A DNA stretch of 64,000 nucleotides from Actinoplanes sp. L3-i22 (GTDB lineage Bacteria; Actinomycetota; Actinomycetes; Mycobacteriales; Micromonosporaceae). The notes beneath the pieces were generated by a model. It saw only the letters and a list, made by a program, of their open reading frames with translations. It had not been told where the DNA came from and did no database searches. The stretch lies in the NCBI RefSeq assembly GCF_019704555.1, contig NZ_AP024745.1, positions 2,538,001-2,602,000 of the forward strand. The letters run 5' to 3'. Shown piece after piece: positions 24,072 to 36,000 of this stretch; position 1 is the first letter of the stretch, and each line of letters starts with the position of its first letter. A program made the translations under genes and the position numbers.

Positions 24072-27000
24072 TCAGGTGGTCGGGCGGCCCGTCGGCCACG
24101 GGCGCCCGTCGGGGGAGTAGCCGATCGGCGGGCCGGTGAATGCCTCGCCGGCGGTGGTGTTCCACAACGGCCCGGGTGCGGCCTGAACCGTGATGCCCGG
24201 CCGGTGGCGGGCGGGTCGATCGCCCCGGCCGGCGTACGGCAGGCCGGCGACCGTGCTCAGGGCCGCGGCCATCTGGTCGTTGGCCGGGTCGGTGACGGCC
24301 GTGCGCCAGGCGGCGAAGTACGCGGCGACCGCGCCGTCCTGGTCGGCGTGGAAACGGACCAGCGCGTCGCCCTGGATCTGGCCGGCCAGCTCCCGGGAGG
24401 CGGCCGCCAACAGGGTCCGGGCGGCCTGGTGGCGGGGGTCGTCGCGGACCATGGCCGGCTCGGAGTCCCACGGGCGGACCTCGCCGGCCGGGCGTACCGA
24501 CAGGGTCGGCGTGCCCGCGGCCAGGGTCTCGGCCCAGGTGCCCGCGCCCTCGGTGACGACCAGGCGGGCGCGGTCGCGCAGCGCGGCCATCCCGGCCGGT
24601 GACTGGGGCGGCAGCGGGACGACACGGAATCCGTCCGGGCCGTCCTGCGCCTCGGTGTCCCCGATCACCAGCACCACGGTCCGGTGGCCGGGCCGGGCGG
24701 CGGCCCGGATCCGCCGGGCGGTCTCGTGGAACGGAGGGACGCCCGCGAGACCGGCGCCGTAGTAGACGAGCACCACGTCGACGTCCGGGCCGGCGATGTC
24801 CGCCGGTAAGGTCGCGGCCGGAGCGGCCGGGGTGTGGCGCTGGTAGACCGGGAAGTCGGGGACGACGTCGCTGAGCGGCACCGTCCGGCCGCCGGCGTAG
24901 CGGATCTGCGGTGGGACGCCGTGCCACAGGAACGGCTCCTGCACGATGACGTCGCCGTGCGGGCTGATCCGATCGAGATGGGGCTGCCAGTTGGCGGTGA
25001 AGTAGTCCTCCATGGCGTCGGCCGGGCGGTCCCGGCCGGCGTCGACGGCGGGCAGGACAGTGAGGACCGTCCCGTCGATCGGCGGGATGTCGGCCAGCTC
25101 GATCTGGCGTTCCTCGGGCTGGTCCCTGCGCAGGCGATCCCGGAACGCGTCCTGGAGCCGGGCGGTGACGTGGCTGCTCGGGGCGCCCGGCCAGCGGTGC
25201 AGCTTCCACTCCGCCTCGAGCCAGCGGGCGGCGCCGGGGGCGTCCGGCCTCGAGGAGGTGCCGGCGAAGACGGCGGAGGGGTGCGCAGCGATCCCGCCGA
25301 GCGGGCGCATGATCACTTCCAGGGCGCCGTATCGGCCGTGCCACTCGCCGTGGAACATCTCGTACGAGGCGACCGGGTCGTCGAGGTCGGCGGCGCGGCC
25401 CAGGTTGCCGGCGTAGAAGAGGGTCTTGTTCGCCGGGTAGGTGAGTACCACCCGGCCCGGGTAGCCGGTGGCGGCCAGGCCGTCGAGCGCGGAGACGGCG
25501 GCGGCCTGGTGTCCGAGGCCGGCCGATCCCGCGTCGATCAGGTGGACGGTCCGGTAGCGCTCGGCGAGCCTCGCGCCGACGGCGGTCGGCTCCGGAGCGG
25601 GACCGGTGATCGGCGGCGGGGTGGCCAGATCGGCCCGCCGGGTCGGGATGTCCGCGGTGGGCGGCAGTTCCGGTTTCTGGATCCGGGTTCGCCAGGTTGG
25701 CACGCTGCTCGGACCCGGCGGCGGTGGCGGCGCGGCCCGGCGGCGGGCCGGCACGGCGTCCCGCAACCGGCCGATCTCCTCGGCGGTCACCGGTTCGCCG
25801 GCAGTCTCCGGAGCCTCGGGCGGCACCGCGACCGGCGGCGCGGCATCCGGGCCCGGCGGGGCGGGCCGCAACATGAAGACCGGCACGATCGGCGCGACCT
25901 GGCCGTCGGCGTGGTGCGCCGGCCGTCGGTGGGTGAGCACGGCCGCCGGCGGTGCCGGAAGAGTCCAGTTCAGCAGCCCGGGGGCGGTCGCGTCGAAGCC
26001 GATGCCATCGAGGGGCAGGTTGCGCGGCTGGACCGGATCGTCGTCGACGCCGTGGCGCGTCTGCGTGAGCTGGTACCACTTCGAGCCTCTGCCGGCTAGG
26101 TGCAGCCGCCCATCAGGGGAGGTCCAGACCTCACCGTCGGCCGCGATGACTCCCCTGTTGGCGGGAAGTCTCCTGATCAACTGATCGGCGAATCCGTCCC
26201 GCGCTCCGAGGTTCGAGCCGATGAGCACGATTCTCCGGCCGTTCCAGAGCGGATCCGCGGCGATCTCAGCGGCCAGCGCCTTGGGGGTGACGATGTCCGG
26301 ACCGACCTGCAGCCCCTGACCGGTGCCGCGTCCGAAGAGCAGGTAATGGCCGGTCCTGCTCACTCGCCGGGACACCGCCTCGGCGTGCGCGACGAAAACC
26401 TCGTTCTGTGGCGCCGGCGGCATCTTGATCAGGCGATAGGTGTTCACTCCGCTCGTCGTCATGGTGTGCGCGGCCCTGGTCGGGGCCGGCGGTGCCTGGT
26501 GCTGATGAAGGGCCGGGTACTTCTCGACGATCCAGGCCGGCTCGTGGGGAAGCCGCCGAGCGCGTGGCGCCGGCCCGGGAGCCGGCACCAGAACCCGGCG
26601 CACCCGGGGTGCGAAGGAACGCCACCCGCCGGTGTTGTTCTTGTCGGGGAAGGTCGCCAGAAGACAGGTGGAAGCCGGCCATGCCTGGTTTTCGGTGTCA
26701 AGGGCGGGAGCCGGGTCATTGCGCTCGCGGTAGACGAATCCGACCTCGACATCGGCGGCCCAGACCCGTCGGCCGATCTTGTCGGCGACGGCTTGGGCGA
26801 CGTTGGCGCCCCGGGCGACGTCGATGCCGACGTCGCACATCAACAGCACCACCTCGTAGTCGTGGTTCAGCCCCAGCGACGGGTCATGGCTGATGAGCCG
26901 GGCGGCGTTCTCAGCGTCGATGTAGACGGTTTCCCCATTGGTCAGGGCAATCTGGATCGATGTCGGGCTGCCATGGGTCGTGAAGATGTGAACGGGGACA

Positions 27001-30000
27001 TCGGTGCGCCAGGGAACCTCTTCCACGAGGTCATCGCCGTTACTCCGGCGGCGTCTCCAGTACAGCCCCAGGTCCGGGTTGATCGACTTGAAGTGCTCAT
27101 AGGCGGTCACGGTCCCGTGGCCCGAGGTCGCCTCTTCCCGGTCGGCCACGTAGTCGCGGAAGCGATGTTCCCGTCCGCCGGGCGTGTACATGGCCAGGCT
27201 GTCGACAGCACTGATCGGGATCAGACGGCCATCCAGGGATGAGATGGCCGGAACCGGGTCGGTCGGGGAAGCCAGGACGGTCGCGACCGAAAAGGCACTC
27301 AGGGTGACCGTGTCGGGTGTCCCGGATGTCACCGTGTTGATGCTGGTCAGATTGGGGCCGGCAAATACGGACCGATATCGGATCTCGGTCTCGATCTCCT
27401 GGGCCACGCTTGCCCAGATGCTCTTCGCGATGGTGTCGTTCGGCGCCTCGATGAGAATGTTGCTCAGGTCGCGCCCGTATTGCACGTCCGAGACCAATTG
27501 GTGGACGAAGGCTCGGATCGAGATCATTTTACGAGCGTCGTCGTCGAAGCGGACGGCGCGCGTCGCGCGAATGGCGTCGGGGTCCGGAGCGGCGGGTCCG
27601 GGCCGGCGGCGTACCAGATTGTCGACGCCCATCGCGGCGAGGTGCTGGACGCGCCGGGCGTCGGGTGAGGACCGGACCATCGGGTGAAGCGAGTCGATGA
27701 TGAAGGCCGCCTCGCGATCGGAGATGTCGATCTGGTGCCGGAGCAGCGCCGTTGCCCGGACGAATCCGGTCAGCTCGGCTCTCGCCGCCGGCAGGGCTTC
27801 CGGACCGGGGCGGCGGGGGTGTCGTGGCGCGGCACTGAGCATGACGATTCTGGCGTCGGATTCGCTGTCGCCGAACGACCAGAGCTCGGTGTACACCTCC
27901 GGCCGCAGCATGGCGATGCCGTGGTGCCCCGGGTCGCTCGGATTGTTCGCAGCGCTGCGAAGATTGCGGTCGATCGCCCTCTTCACGACATCGGCGAGGC
28001 TCCGTTTGTCGCTTCGGACCCGGATCGGCCCGACGTGGGTTCCCTGCCGGATGTCCTCGACGATCCGCTGGGTGAATGCCGTGACCTGCTCGCGCTCGAA
28101 AGCGCCGAGGGCGTAGGCCGGCATCTCGATGCGTACCCGGGGCTCGCCCGCGCGGTGCTCTCCCGGAGCGAGACCGGTGATGATGGTGGTCGCCAGGTCG
28201 GCCGCGTACCGATCGTCGACCCGGTTCGAGGCTGGCCACCCGGCCTTCGTGGAGGCGGCCTTGATCTGATCGCCGGTAGCCGGACCGGCGCCGTGCCGGG
28301 CCAGGGCCGCGGCAACTTTTTCCCGGACGTACGGCGTCTCGTACCAGAGCGCGACGCCGGGTTCGGCCCAGCGGAAAGCGGCGTGCATGTCCGGGCTGAC
28401 CGGCCGGTCGACCGCGGCGCCGGAGAGGTAGGGGCCGGTGTCGCGCGGCGTGTCGGGGACGGTGTCCCGGGTGAGATAGGTCTTCCAGGTGCCGGCCGGC
28501 GGGAGCTGGGGGCGGCCGTCGGCGGCGTACGTGATCTCGCCGGTGACGAACGCCTCCCCGTCCGTGCTCCAGAGCGGCCCGTCCGGGGCGTGGACCGGGA
28601 CGCCGTCGAGGAGCTGGGAGAGCTCGGCGGCGTATCCGCCGGGGACACCGGCGTAGCAGGCGGCGACGGTGACCGGCTGACGGTGGAACCGGGGATCGCG
28701 CCGGATCCGCCCGGCCAGCTCGGCCGGGCCGATGAGGAGGCCGTCGAGGGTGCCGTGGGCGACCACGGTGTAGTGCCCGGGCCGGTGGGGCAGCCGCCGG
28801 CCGGCGTCCAGGGTGGCGTGGTCGGCCGGGTCCGCCAGCACGATCTTGACGGTGCCCGTCACCTGCGGGGGCACCGGGTGGCGGTGTGCGGCGAGGTTGT
28901 CCCGCAGGGTGAAGTACCGCTCCGGAACGGGGGAGTCGTGGTCGCCGGCGAGGCTGTCGATGAGGCCGGTGAGGTGGACGCTCATCCCGATCAGCTGCAG
29001 GCGGCTGAGCCCGGCCCAGCGCGGGTCGTCCGGGTCCTGCAGGTGGTTCAGGGCCCAGGCGGTCAGCAGATCGGCCCGGTGGTCGTGGAGCGTGCCGAGC
29101 TCGTCCTGGAGATCGGTCAGGTAGGACCGCAGGTTGCCGACGTTGCCGAGCAGCGGGCGCATGTCCGGGCCGGTCCAGTGCGGGGAGGCCGCGTTGGCGG
29201 CGTCCCGGAGTCGTCGCTCGGCCTCGGTGATGCGCTGCTGGAGGTCATTGCGGTATCCGGCGATGCCGTCGGGATGTTCGGCGATCTTCGCGATCGCGCG
29301 CATGTCGTGGACCGCGGCGGACCGGGCCGGGTCGTCGCGGAACTCCCGGGCGACGGCGTCCAGATGGCTACCGGGAATGTCGTAGAGCTTCGCCGTGAAG
29401 ACCGCCAGCTTCTGGCCCGCCCACTGTTCGGCGACGGGCCGTGCCGCCGGACGCGCCGTTTCGTCCGGCGTCCCCGGGGCCGCGGGTTCCAGGCCGAGGA
29501 AACGGTTGCCGTCGGCGCGATTGACGGCGATCCTCTGCGGTCTTCCGGGGTTGACGACCTGCAGCGGCCCGGTGCCGTGGTCGTCGAGGACGACGATGGT
29601 GGCGTCGAGCGTGGCCGCGATCGTGTGCAGGATGTCGTCGCCGAGGACGGAGTCGATGAGGGCCGGGGCGGTGGTGAGCGCTTGGCGGACGAGGTGGTTG
29701 GTGTCGGTGTCCGTGCCGGGATCGGTGGTCTGCCGCAGGAGATGGACGTCGCCGGGGCGTCGTCGTCCGTTCCGGACCGTGTCGGCGATGAGCTGTTCGG
29801 CGGTACGGGGGTGGGGCAGTTGCTCGGGCTGGAATCGTTCGCCGACGCCTCGGCGCAGGGTGTCGGCGTCCTCGTCGAGGGTGGCGCCGGGGGTGCGGGC
29901 CCAGCCGGGCAGGGTGACGTGCTGGGCGTCGGCGCTGGTGAGGACGGCGTGGAAGATGGTCTGCGAGCCGACTCTGGCCGCGACGGGGGCGTGGGTGCTC

Positions 30001-33000
30001 CCGAGCTCCCGGCGGCTCCCGGTGTCGTCGGACCGGGCAGCGACCGGCTCCGATGAGCCGGGCATGGGCTCGTCGATCGGTACGGCGTTCCGCCCCCGGG
30101 CCCGCCGCCGGCGGAACATCCTCAGAGCCGCCTCGACCCGGGGCTTCAGGTATTCGCTCTCGAGGATCTGGTGACGCGGTTCCAGGTAGTCCCGGCGCTC
30201 CCGCAGCGTGGCCGCGTCGACGGGCAACTTGGCCAGCATGGCGTCGCGCAGGACCGAGTCCGGCTGCTCGCGGTAGTGCTCGACGAGGCCGGCGAGCGGG
30301 CCCAGGGCTTCGGTGACGGCCTGATACTGCTCGCGGATGTCCTCGGCGCCGGCCAGGCTGAATTCCGTCAGGACCCGCTGGACGACGATCTCGTTCTGGT
30401 TGTCGCTGATCTCCTGCCGCGCCCGCCGCAGGTCGGTGGTGTCGAATCCGCCGTCGCGGGCCAGCGGGATGACCTGGTCGAGCAGCGCGGTGAGCTCGGG
30501 CAGCAGCCGGTCGCGGGACCGCCATCGGAGCCGGCTCCGGTACTCGGCGTCGGACTGCGGGATCCGGGCCGCCGGGGTGCCGCGGTACTCGTCCAGCAGG
30601 ACGAGCAGGCCGGGGCGGATTCCGATGCCGTCCCGGGCGGTCGCGACCAGCTCCGGGTCGGCGTCCCGCCGCTCCAGCTCGGCCACGATCCTGGTGAGCT
30701 CCGCACTGGTCCGGGTGAGCACGGCGGCGCGGAAGCCGTCGATGACCGCCCGCCGTCCCGGGACCCGCGCGCCGATCGCGAAGCCGGCCGCATCCAGCAC
30801 GCGGACCAGCTCGCGCGACGGCTCGTCGTCCAGCGGCTCGATCGCGCGCGCGGGCTCCTCCGGGGCGGCCGTCCCGTCCGGCAGCACGAACGGGTCCGCG
30901 GCCGCGCCGTCCTCGTCCCAGACGCCCGGCATGTCCTCGTAGCGGTCGTAGCCGGGCGGTACCTCCGGCACCAGGTCACCGGGGAGCACCACCGGCTCCG
31001 GGTCGTGCGGCGTCTCGTCGGCCGGGTCGGTCTCCCGCCAGTGCCCGGGCACCTCGGGGATCTCGTCGGTCAGGTCGTCGGTGGCTTCCGGCTCCGCTTC
31101 CGCCGCGGCGGGCTCGCCGTCGATCCAGTCGCCCGGAACCTCGGGATCGCCGGGATCCTCGGTGGGCCCGGCGATGCCCGCGGCCGTGTCGGCGGCGGTG
31201 TCGGCGGCCGTGCCGGCGGGACCCGCGTCGTCCGGGTCGGGGTCCGGCTCGGCGGCTTCGATCTCGGCGGGCGGCGGGGGGAGCAGGACTTCGAGGTGGT
31301 GCTGAAGGACGTTCAGGCGGCCGTGGGCCGAGATCCGCCCGTCCGGATCCACGGCATCGTCCAGGAGGAGGTCGAGGTGGCGGATCTGCCGGTTGACGTG
31401 CTCCTTCATCTGGAACAGCTGGAGGCGGCTGAATCGCGCCCACCCGGGGTCGGCCGGGTCACCGAGATGCCGCAGCGCGTGGACGGTGAGCAGGTCGGCC
31501 CGGCCGGCCAGACCGTCGAGCTCCCCGGTGAGGTCGGCGAGATCCCGCTCCAGCCGCCGATGGACCCACACGTCCTGCTCGGTCACGCCCTCGGCGAGCG
31601 GCGAGCGCGCCTCGCGGAGGTGACCGCGGGTATCGGCGATCCGCTGCTGGAGGTAGCGCCGGTGCCTGTCGATGCCGTCGGGGGTCGCGGTGATCCGGGC
31701 CATCTCGAGCATGGTGGTGACGGCGGTGGAGCGGCCGGCGTCGAGAGCCGATCGGGGCGCCTGGGCGGCGAGCAGGTCCGCGTCGAGGGTGTAGAGGTAG
31801 GCCCGGAAGGCCTCCAGGCGCTGACCCTCCCAGGGCTCGGCGCCGTCCCAGGCCATCTCCGGCGGCGTGCCGACGGGCGCGAGGCCGAGGAATCGGTTCC
31901 GGTCCGCGCGGAAGACGTACATCTTCCGCGGTTGTCCGGGGTTGATGCTCTGCAGCGTGCCGGCGCCGTGGTCGTCGACGATGACGAGGGTGACGTCGAG
32001 CGCGACGGCGACCGTGTGCAGGATGTCGTCGTCGAGGACGGAGTCGAGCAGCGTGGGCGTGGTGGTCAGGGCCTGCTGGACGAGGTCGGCGCTGCCGGTT
32101 CCGGCGGTGGTCGTCTGCTGCAGGAGCCGGACGTCGCCCGGGTGCCGGCGCCCGTTCCGGACCGTGTCGTCGGTGAGTTGCCCGGCGGTCCGGGGGTGGG
32201 CCAACTGGCCCGGCCGGAATCGCCGGCCGATGCTCCGGCGCAGGGTGGTGGCGGCCTCGTCGAAGGTGGCGCCGGGGGCATGGGCCCAGCCGGGCAGGGT
32301 GATGTGCTGGGCGCGAGCGCTGTTGACGATCGCGTGGAAGATGGTCTCCCGGCGGTACGCGCCGGCGATGCGGGCGTGGCTCCGCCGTACCTCCCGATGG
32401 TTCTCGGTCTCGCCGGCCGGGGTGACCGCCGGCTCCCACGCGCCGGGCAGCAGGGATTCCTCGCCCGGTGTGGTGGAGACGTCGTCGCGGTTCCGCGGCT
32501 GCAGCCGGCGGAACGCCCGCTCGGCGGCCTCGACGCGGGGCCGCAGGTACTCGCTGTCGACGATCCGGAAGCGCGGCTCGTAGAAGGCGTTCAGCCGCTG
32601 CAGGTCGGCGGCGTCGGCGGGCAGTTTGGCGAGCAGGGCGTCCCGCTCGACGGAATCCGGCTGACGCTCGTAGTGCTCGGTGAGCTCCTGATTGGCCTTC
32701 AGCGCCTGGGCGACGCGCTGATACTGCTCGCGGATCTGCTCACTGCCGCCGATCCGGATCTCGTTGAGGATCTGCTGGACCCGCAGCTCCTGTTCGTTGT
32801 CGGCGAGCTCCTGCCGGGCCCGCCGCAGGTCGGTGACGTCGAATCCGCCGTCCCCGGCCAGGGTGATCGTCCGGTCCAGCAGCGCGGTGAGTTCGGGCCG
32901 GAGCCGGTTGCGGGCCCGCCCGGCCAGCTGCCGGCGGTACTCGGCGTCGGTCTGCGGGATCCGGGCCGCCGGGGTGTCGCGGTACTCGTCCAGGAGCGCG

Positions 33001-36000
33001 AGCAGGTCCCGGCGGGCCCCGGTGGCCTCCTCGGCGATGCCGATCAGGTGCGGATCGGCGCCTCGCCGGTCCAGCTGGGCCGCGATGGCATTGACCCGCG
33101 AGGCGGGAAGGACGCCGAGGATCGCGCGGAACCCGCGGCTGACCTCGTGTCGTCCCGGAACCGGCTCGGCGATCGCGAGACCCGCGTCGCGCAGCGCCGG
33201 AGCCAGGTCGTGCTCCTCCATCAGGACCAGGTCCGACCAGAGCCGGTCGTCCGGCGGGCCGGCGGGAGCCTCGTCGATCTCGTGCCAGAACGCCGCGGTG
33301 TCGCCGGTACCCCAGTGCACCGGCCGATCGGCGGGCGGGTTCGCCGCGTCGTTGCGGGGCGCCGCGCCCGGCAGGTTGGCGGAGTGGGAGGTCACCACGG
33401 TGGTCGGTTGCGGTGGGGGTGGGGTGTTGAAGCGCTTCCAGGTGTCACCCGGGGCCGCCGCCAACGGCTTCGGGCGCCCGGTCTCGTCGTACTCGATCCC
33501 GGCGACGAACGCCTGCCCGGACGCCGTGGTCCAGGCCCGGCCGGCGGGCGCGATGACGTCGATGCCCGGCAGCGCCCGGGACAGCCGGGCCGCGAAGCCC
33601 CCGGCCTCGTCGGCGCCCGCGTCGCAGATCATCAGGGTGATCGGCCGTTCCCTCCAGGACCGGTCGGTGGCGATGATCCGGGCGAGTCCCTGCGGGGTGA
33701 TCTCGTGGCCGTTCAGCCGGACGGTGCCGTCCACGCTGTGCGCGAAGATCACGTACCGGCCGTCGGCAGATGGGAAACGGCCGGCGGCGTGACGGTCCGC
33801 AGCAGCGCCGGGACCGTCACCCACCAGGACCCGGCCGGCGCGGACGGCGGTGCCCGGGGCCCCGGTCGCATACGTGACGTGGCCGGCCGGGTCGATCGAG
33901 CGCCACAGCCGCGTGTCGGTCCGCGGATTCGGCGGCGGGAAGTTGTACACCTGCCCGGACTGCACGTCGGTCACGTGGATGCGGACTTCCGTGGCCAGTG
34001 CGGCGGCGGCCAGGACCGCGTTGTGGGCGGCGAGGATCTGGCCGCGCTCGTCGGCGGTCACCGGTCGTACGCGATCGAAGGTCTCCTGGTTCTTGCCTTT
34101 CCAGGGATTGTGGACGGCGGGCGGCGCGAGCAGGGCCTTGACGAAGTCGCCGTCGTGATAGGGGTTGCGCAGCCGCTGGTTGGCCAGTCGCTGCAGGGCT
34201 GCCCGGTTCGCGTTCCGGCCGACGGCGAGGACCTGGTCGCGGATCTGTTCCGGGTCGGTGGCCAGCCCGGGGATGCCCGCGGCCGCGAGTGCGGTGTACA
34301 GCGAACCGCCCCGGATCCGCGGGCTGCCCTGCTCCTGCGCGACGTGCCGGGCGAACTCGGCGGCGGCCCGGAACGCGGCCCGGAGGTCGCCCGAGGTGCT
34401 GGACGCCAGCCGCAGGGCGCCGGCCTCCCGGAGGTCGGACGAGGCCAGGCCGACGGTCGGGTGGAAGACGCGCTGCTTGAGCTTGTTGCCGTCGTCGGTC
34501 AGCGTGGGCGGATGGGCGGCATGGCTCTGCGCCGGAGCGCCCTTCTGCAGGTGGGCCAGGCCCAGGCGGGCGACGTCGGTCTCGATCGCCGACCCGGCGA
34601 AGTCGGTGAGGAACGCGACGCCACGGCTGGGGTGCCGGTTGTACTGAGCCTCCGCCTGCAGGGCCGGGGCGGATCTGGTCCCCAGTTCCCGGGCCAGTTC
34701 CTCGGCGTAGACCCGTTGCAGGCCGTCGGCGAGGAACAGGAACTCGCTGCCGTTCCGGCCGAACTTGACCTCCGGCGGGCGGCTCCGGGCGGTGGCCGCG
34801 ACCTGCGCGGCGATCACCAGACCGTCGACGAAGAGGTTCGGTTCGGGGTAGTACGGAACGAGCGGGTGGATCCCGGTCAGCCGGTCCCGGGTGGCCATGT
34901 CGTCGCGGATCGCGACGGCCAGCTCGTCCACGAAGGTCGACTGGTCGAGCCGCGGGAGCCCGTCCCGGATCTCCTGCTGGTCCCTGGCCGGTGTGGCCGG
35001 ATCAGCGAGTTTGCCGGCCGCCCGGTCGCGGATGTCCTGGATCAGCCGCCGGGGGTCGCCGCCGACGCGGTAGCCACCGGCGAACATCAGCGGGCGCAGC
35101 GGCGCGGGCCGGCTGCCGGCGGGGCCCGGCTCGAATCGGGTCAGCCGCTCGAAGTGGTCGAAGATGTGGGCGCCGCCCGGCACCGTGCGGGAACCGGTGT
35201 CGAAATCCTGGACGGACACGTACGGGTAGTGCTCGGCCGCGGCCAGGGCGGCGATCGCGGCCACGGTCGCCGAGCTGGTCAGCACCCCGTTGCGGGCCGT
35301 GCCGTACGGGAATCCGCCGGTGTTCCCGAGAGCCGTCCCCACGACGGCGACCGGGTGGCCGATCGCGGCGATGATCCCGTTCGCCCGGCGCACCCCGTCA
35401 TTGAGAACGGGCGACCGCCCCGGATCCTCGCTCGTGTTGACCCCGAACACGAACGCGACCCGGCCGGTATCGGCCCGGCCCTGCAGAATCGCCGTCACCA
35501 CCGTCGGGATCCGCGCCACGTCGCCGACCGGCAGGATCACGTTGACCACGAACGCCGGCCGGACCGGCTCCCGGATCAGGCCGGCGGAGGTGGCCCGGTA
35601 GTCGGTGATCGGCGGCTTGCCCTGGACGAGCTGACGGAACAAGGCGTTGTCGGCGCTGGGCGGGGCCGGCCGGGTCGGCAGGCCACCGGTGTCCAGGACG
35701 GCCGGGCCGTCGGCGAGCGGCAGGTCGCCGCGGTCGGCGGAGAGCACGGCCTCGGCGATCGTGACGATCTGCCCGAGGTGGCGCGGGAGGATCCGCGCGC
35801 CGTCCCCGGGCTCGGTGGCGGCCATCAGCGAGTTGTCGTCGCCGGCCCGGCTGAGGACCCGGTTGTCGGCGTACTCGTCGGGCAGGCCCAGGTAGTGGCC
35901 GATCTCGTGGGCCAGGGTCAGCTCACCGTCGCCGGTGGACCACGTGGTCTGGGTGGTGGCCGGCGGCTTCCCGCCGTACAGCGCGATGGTGGTGTGCGCC

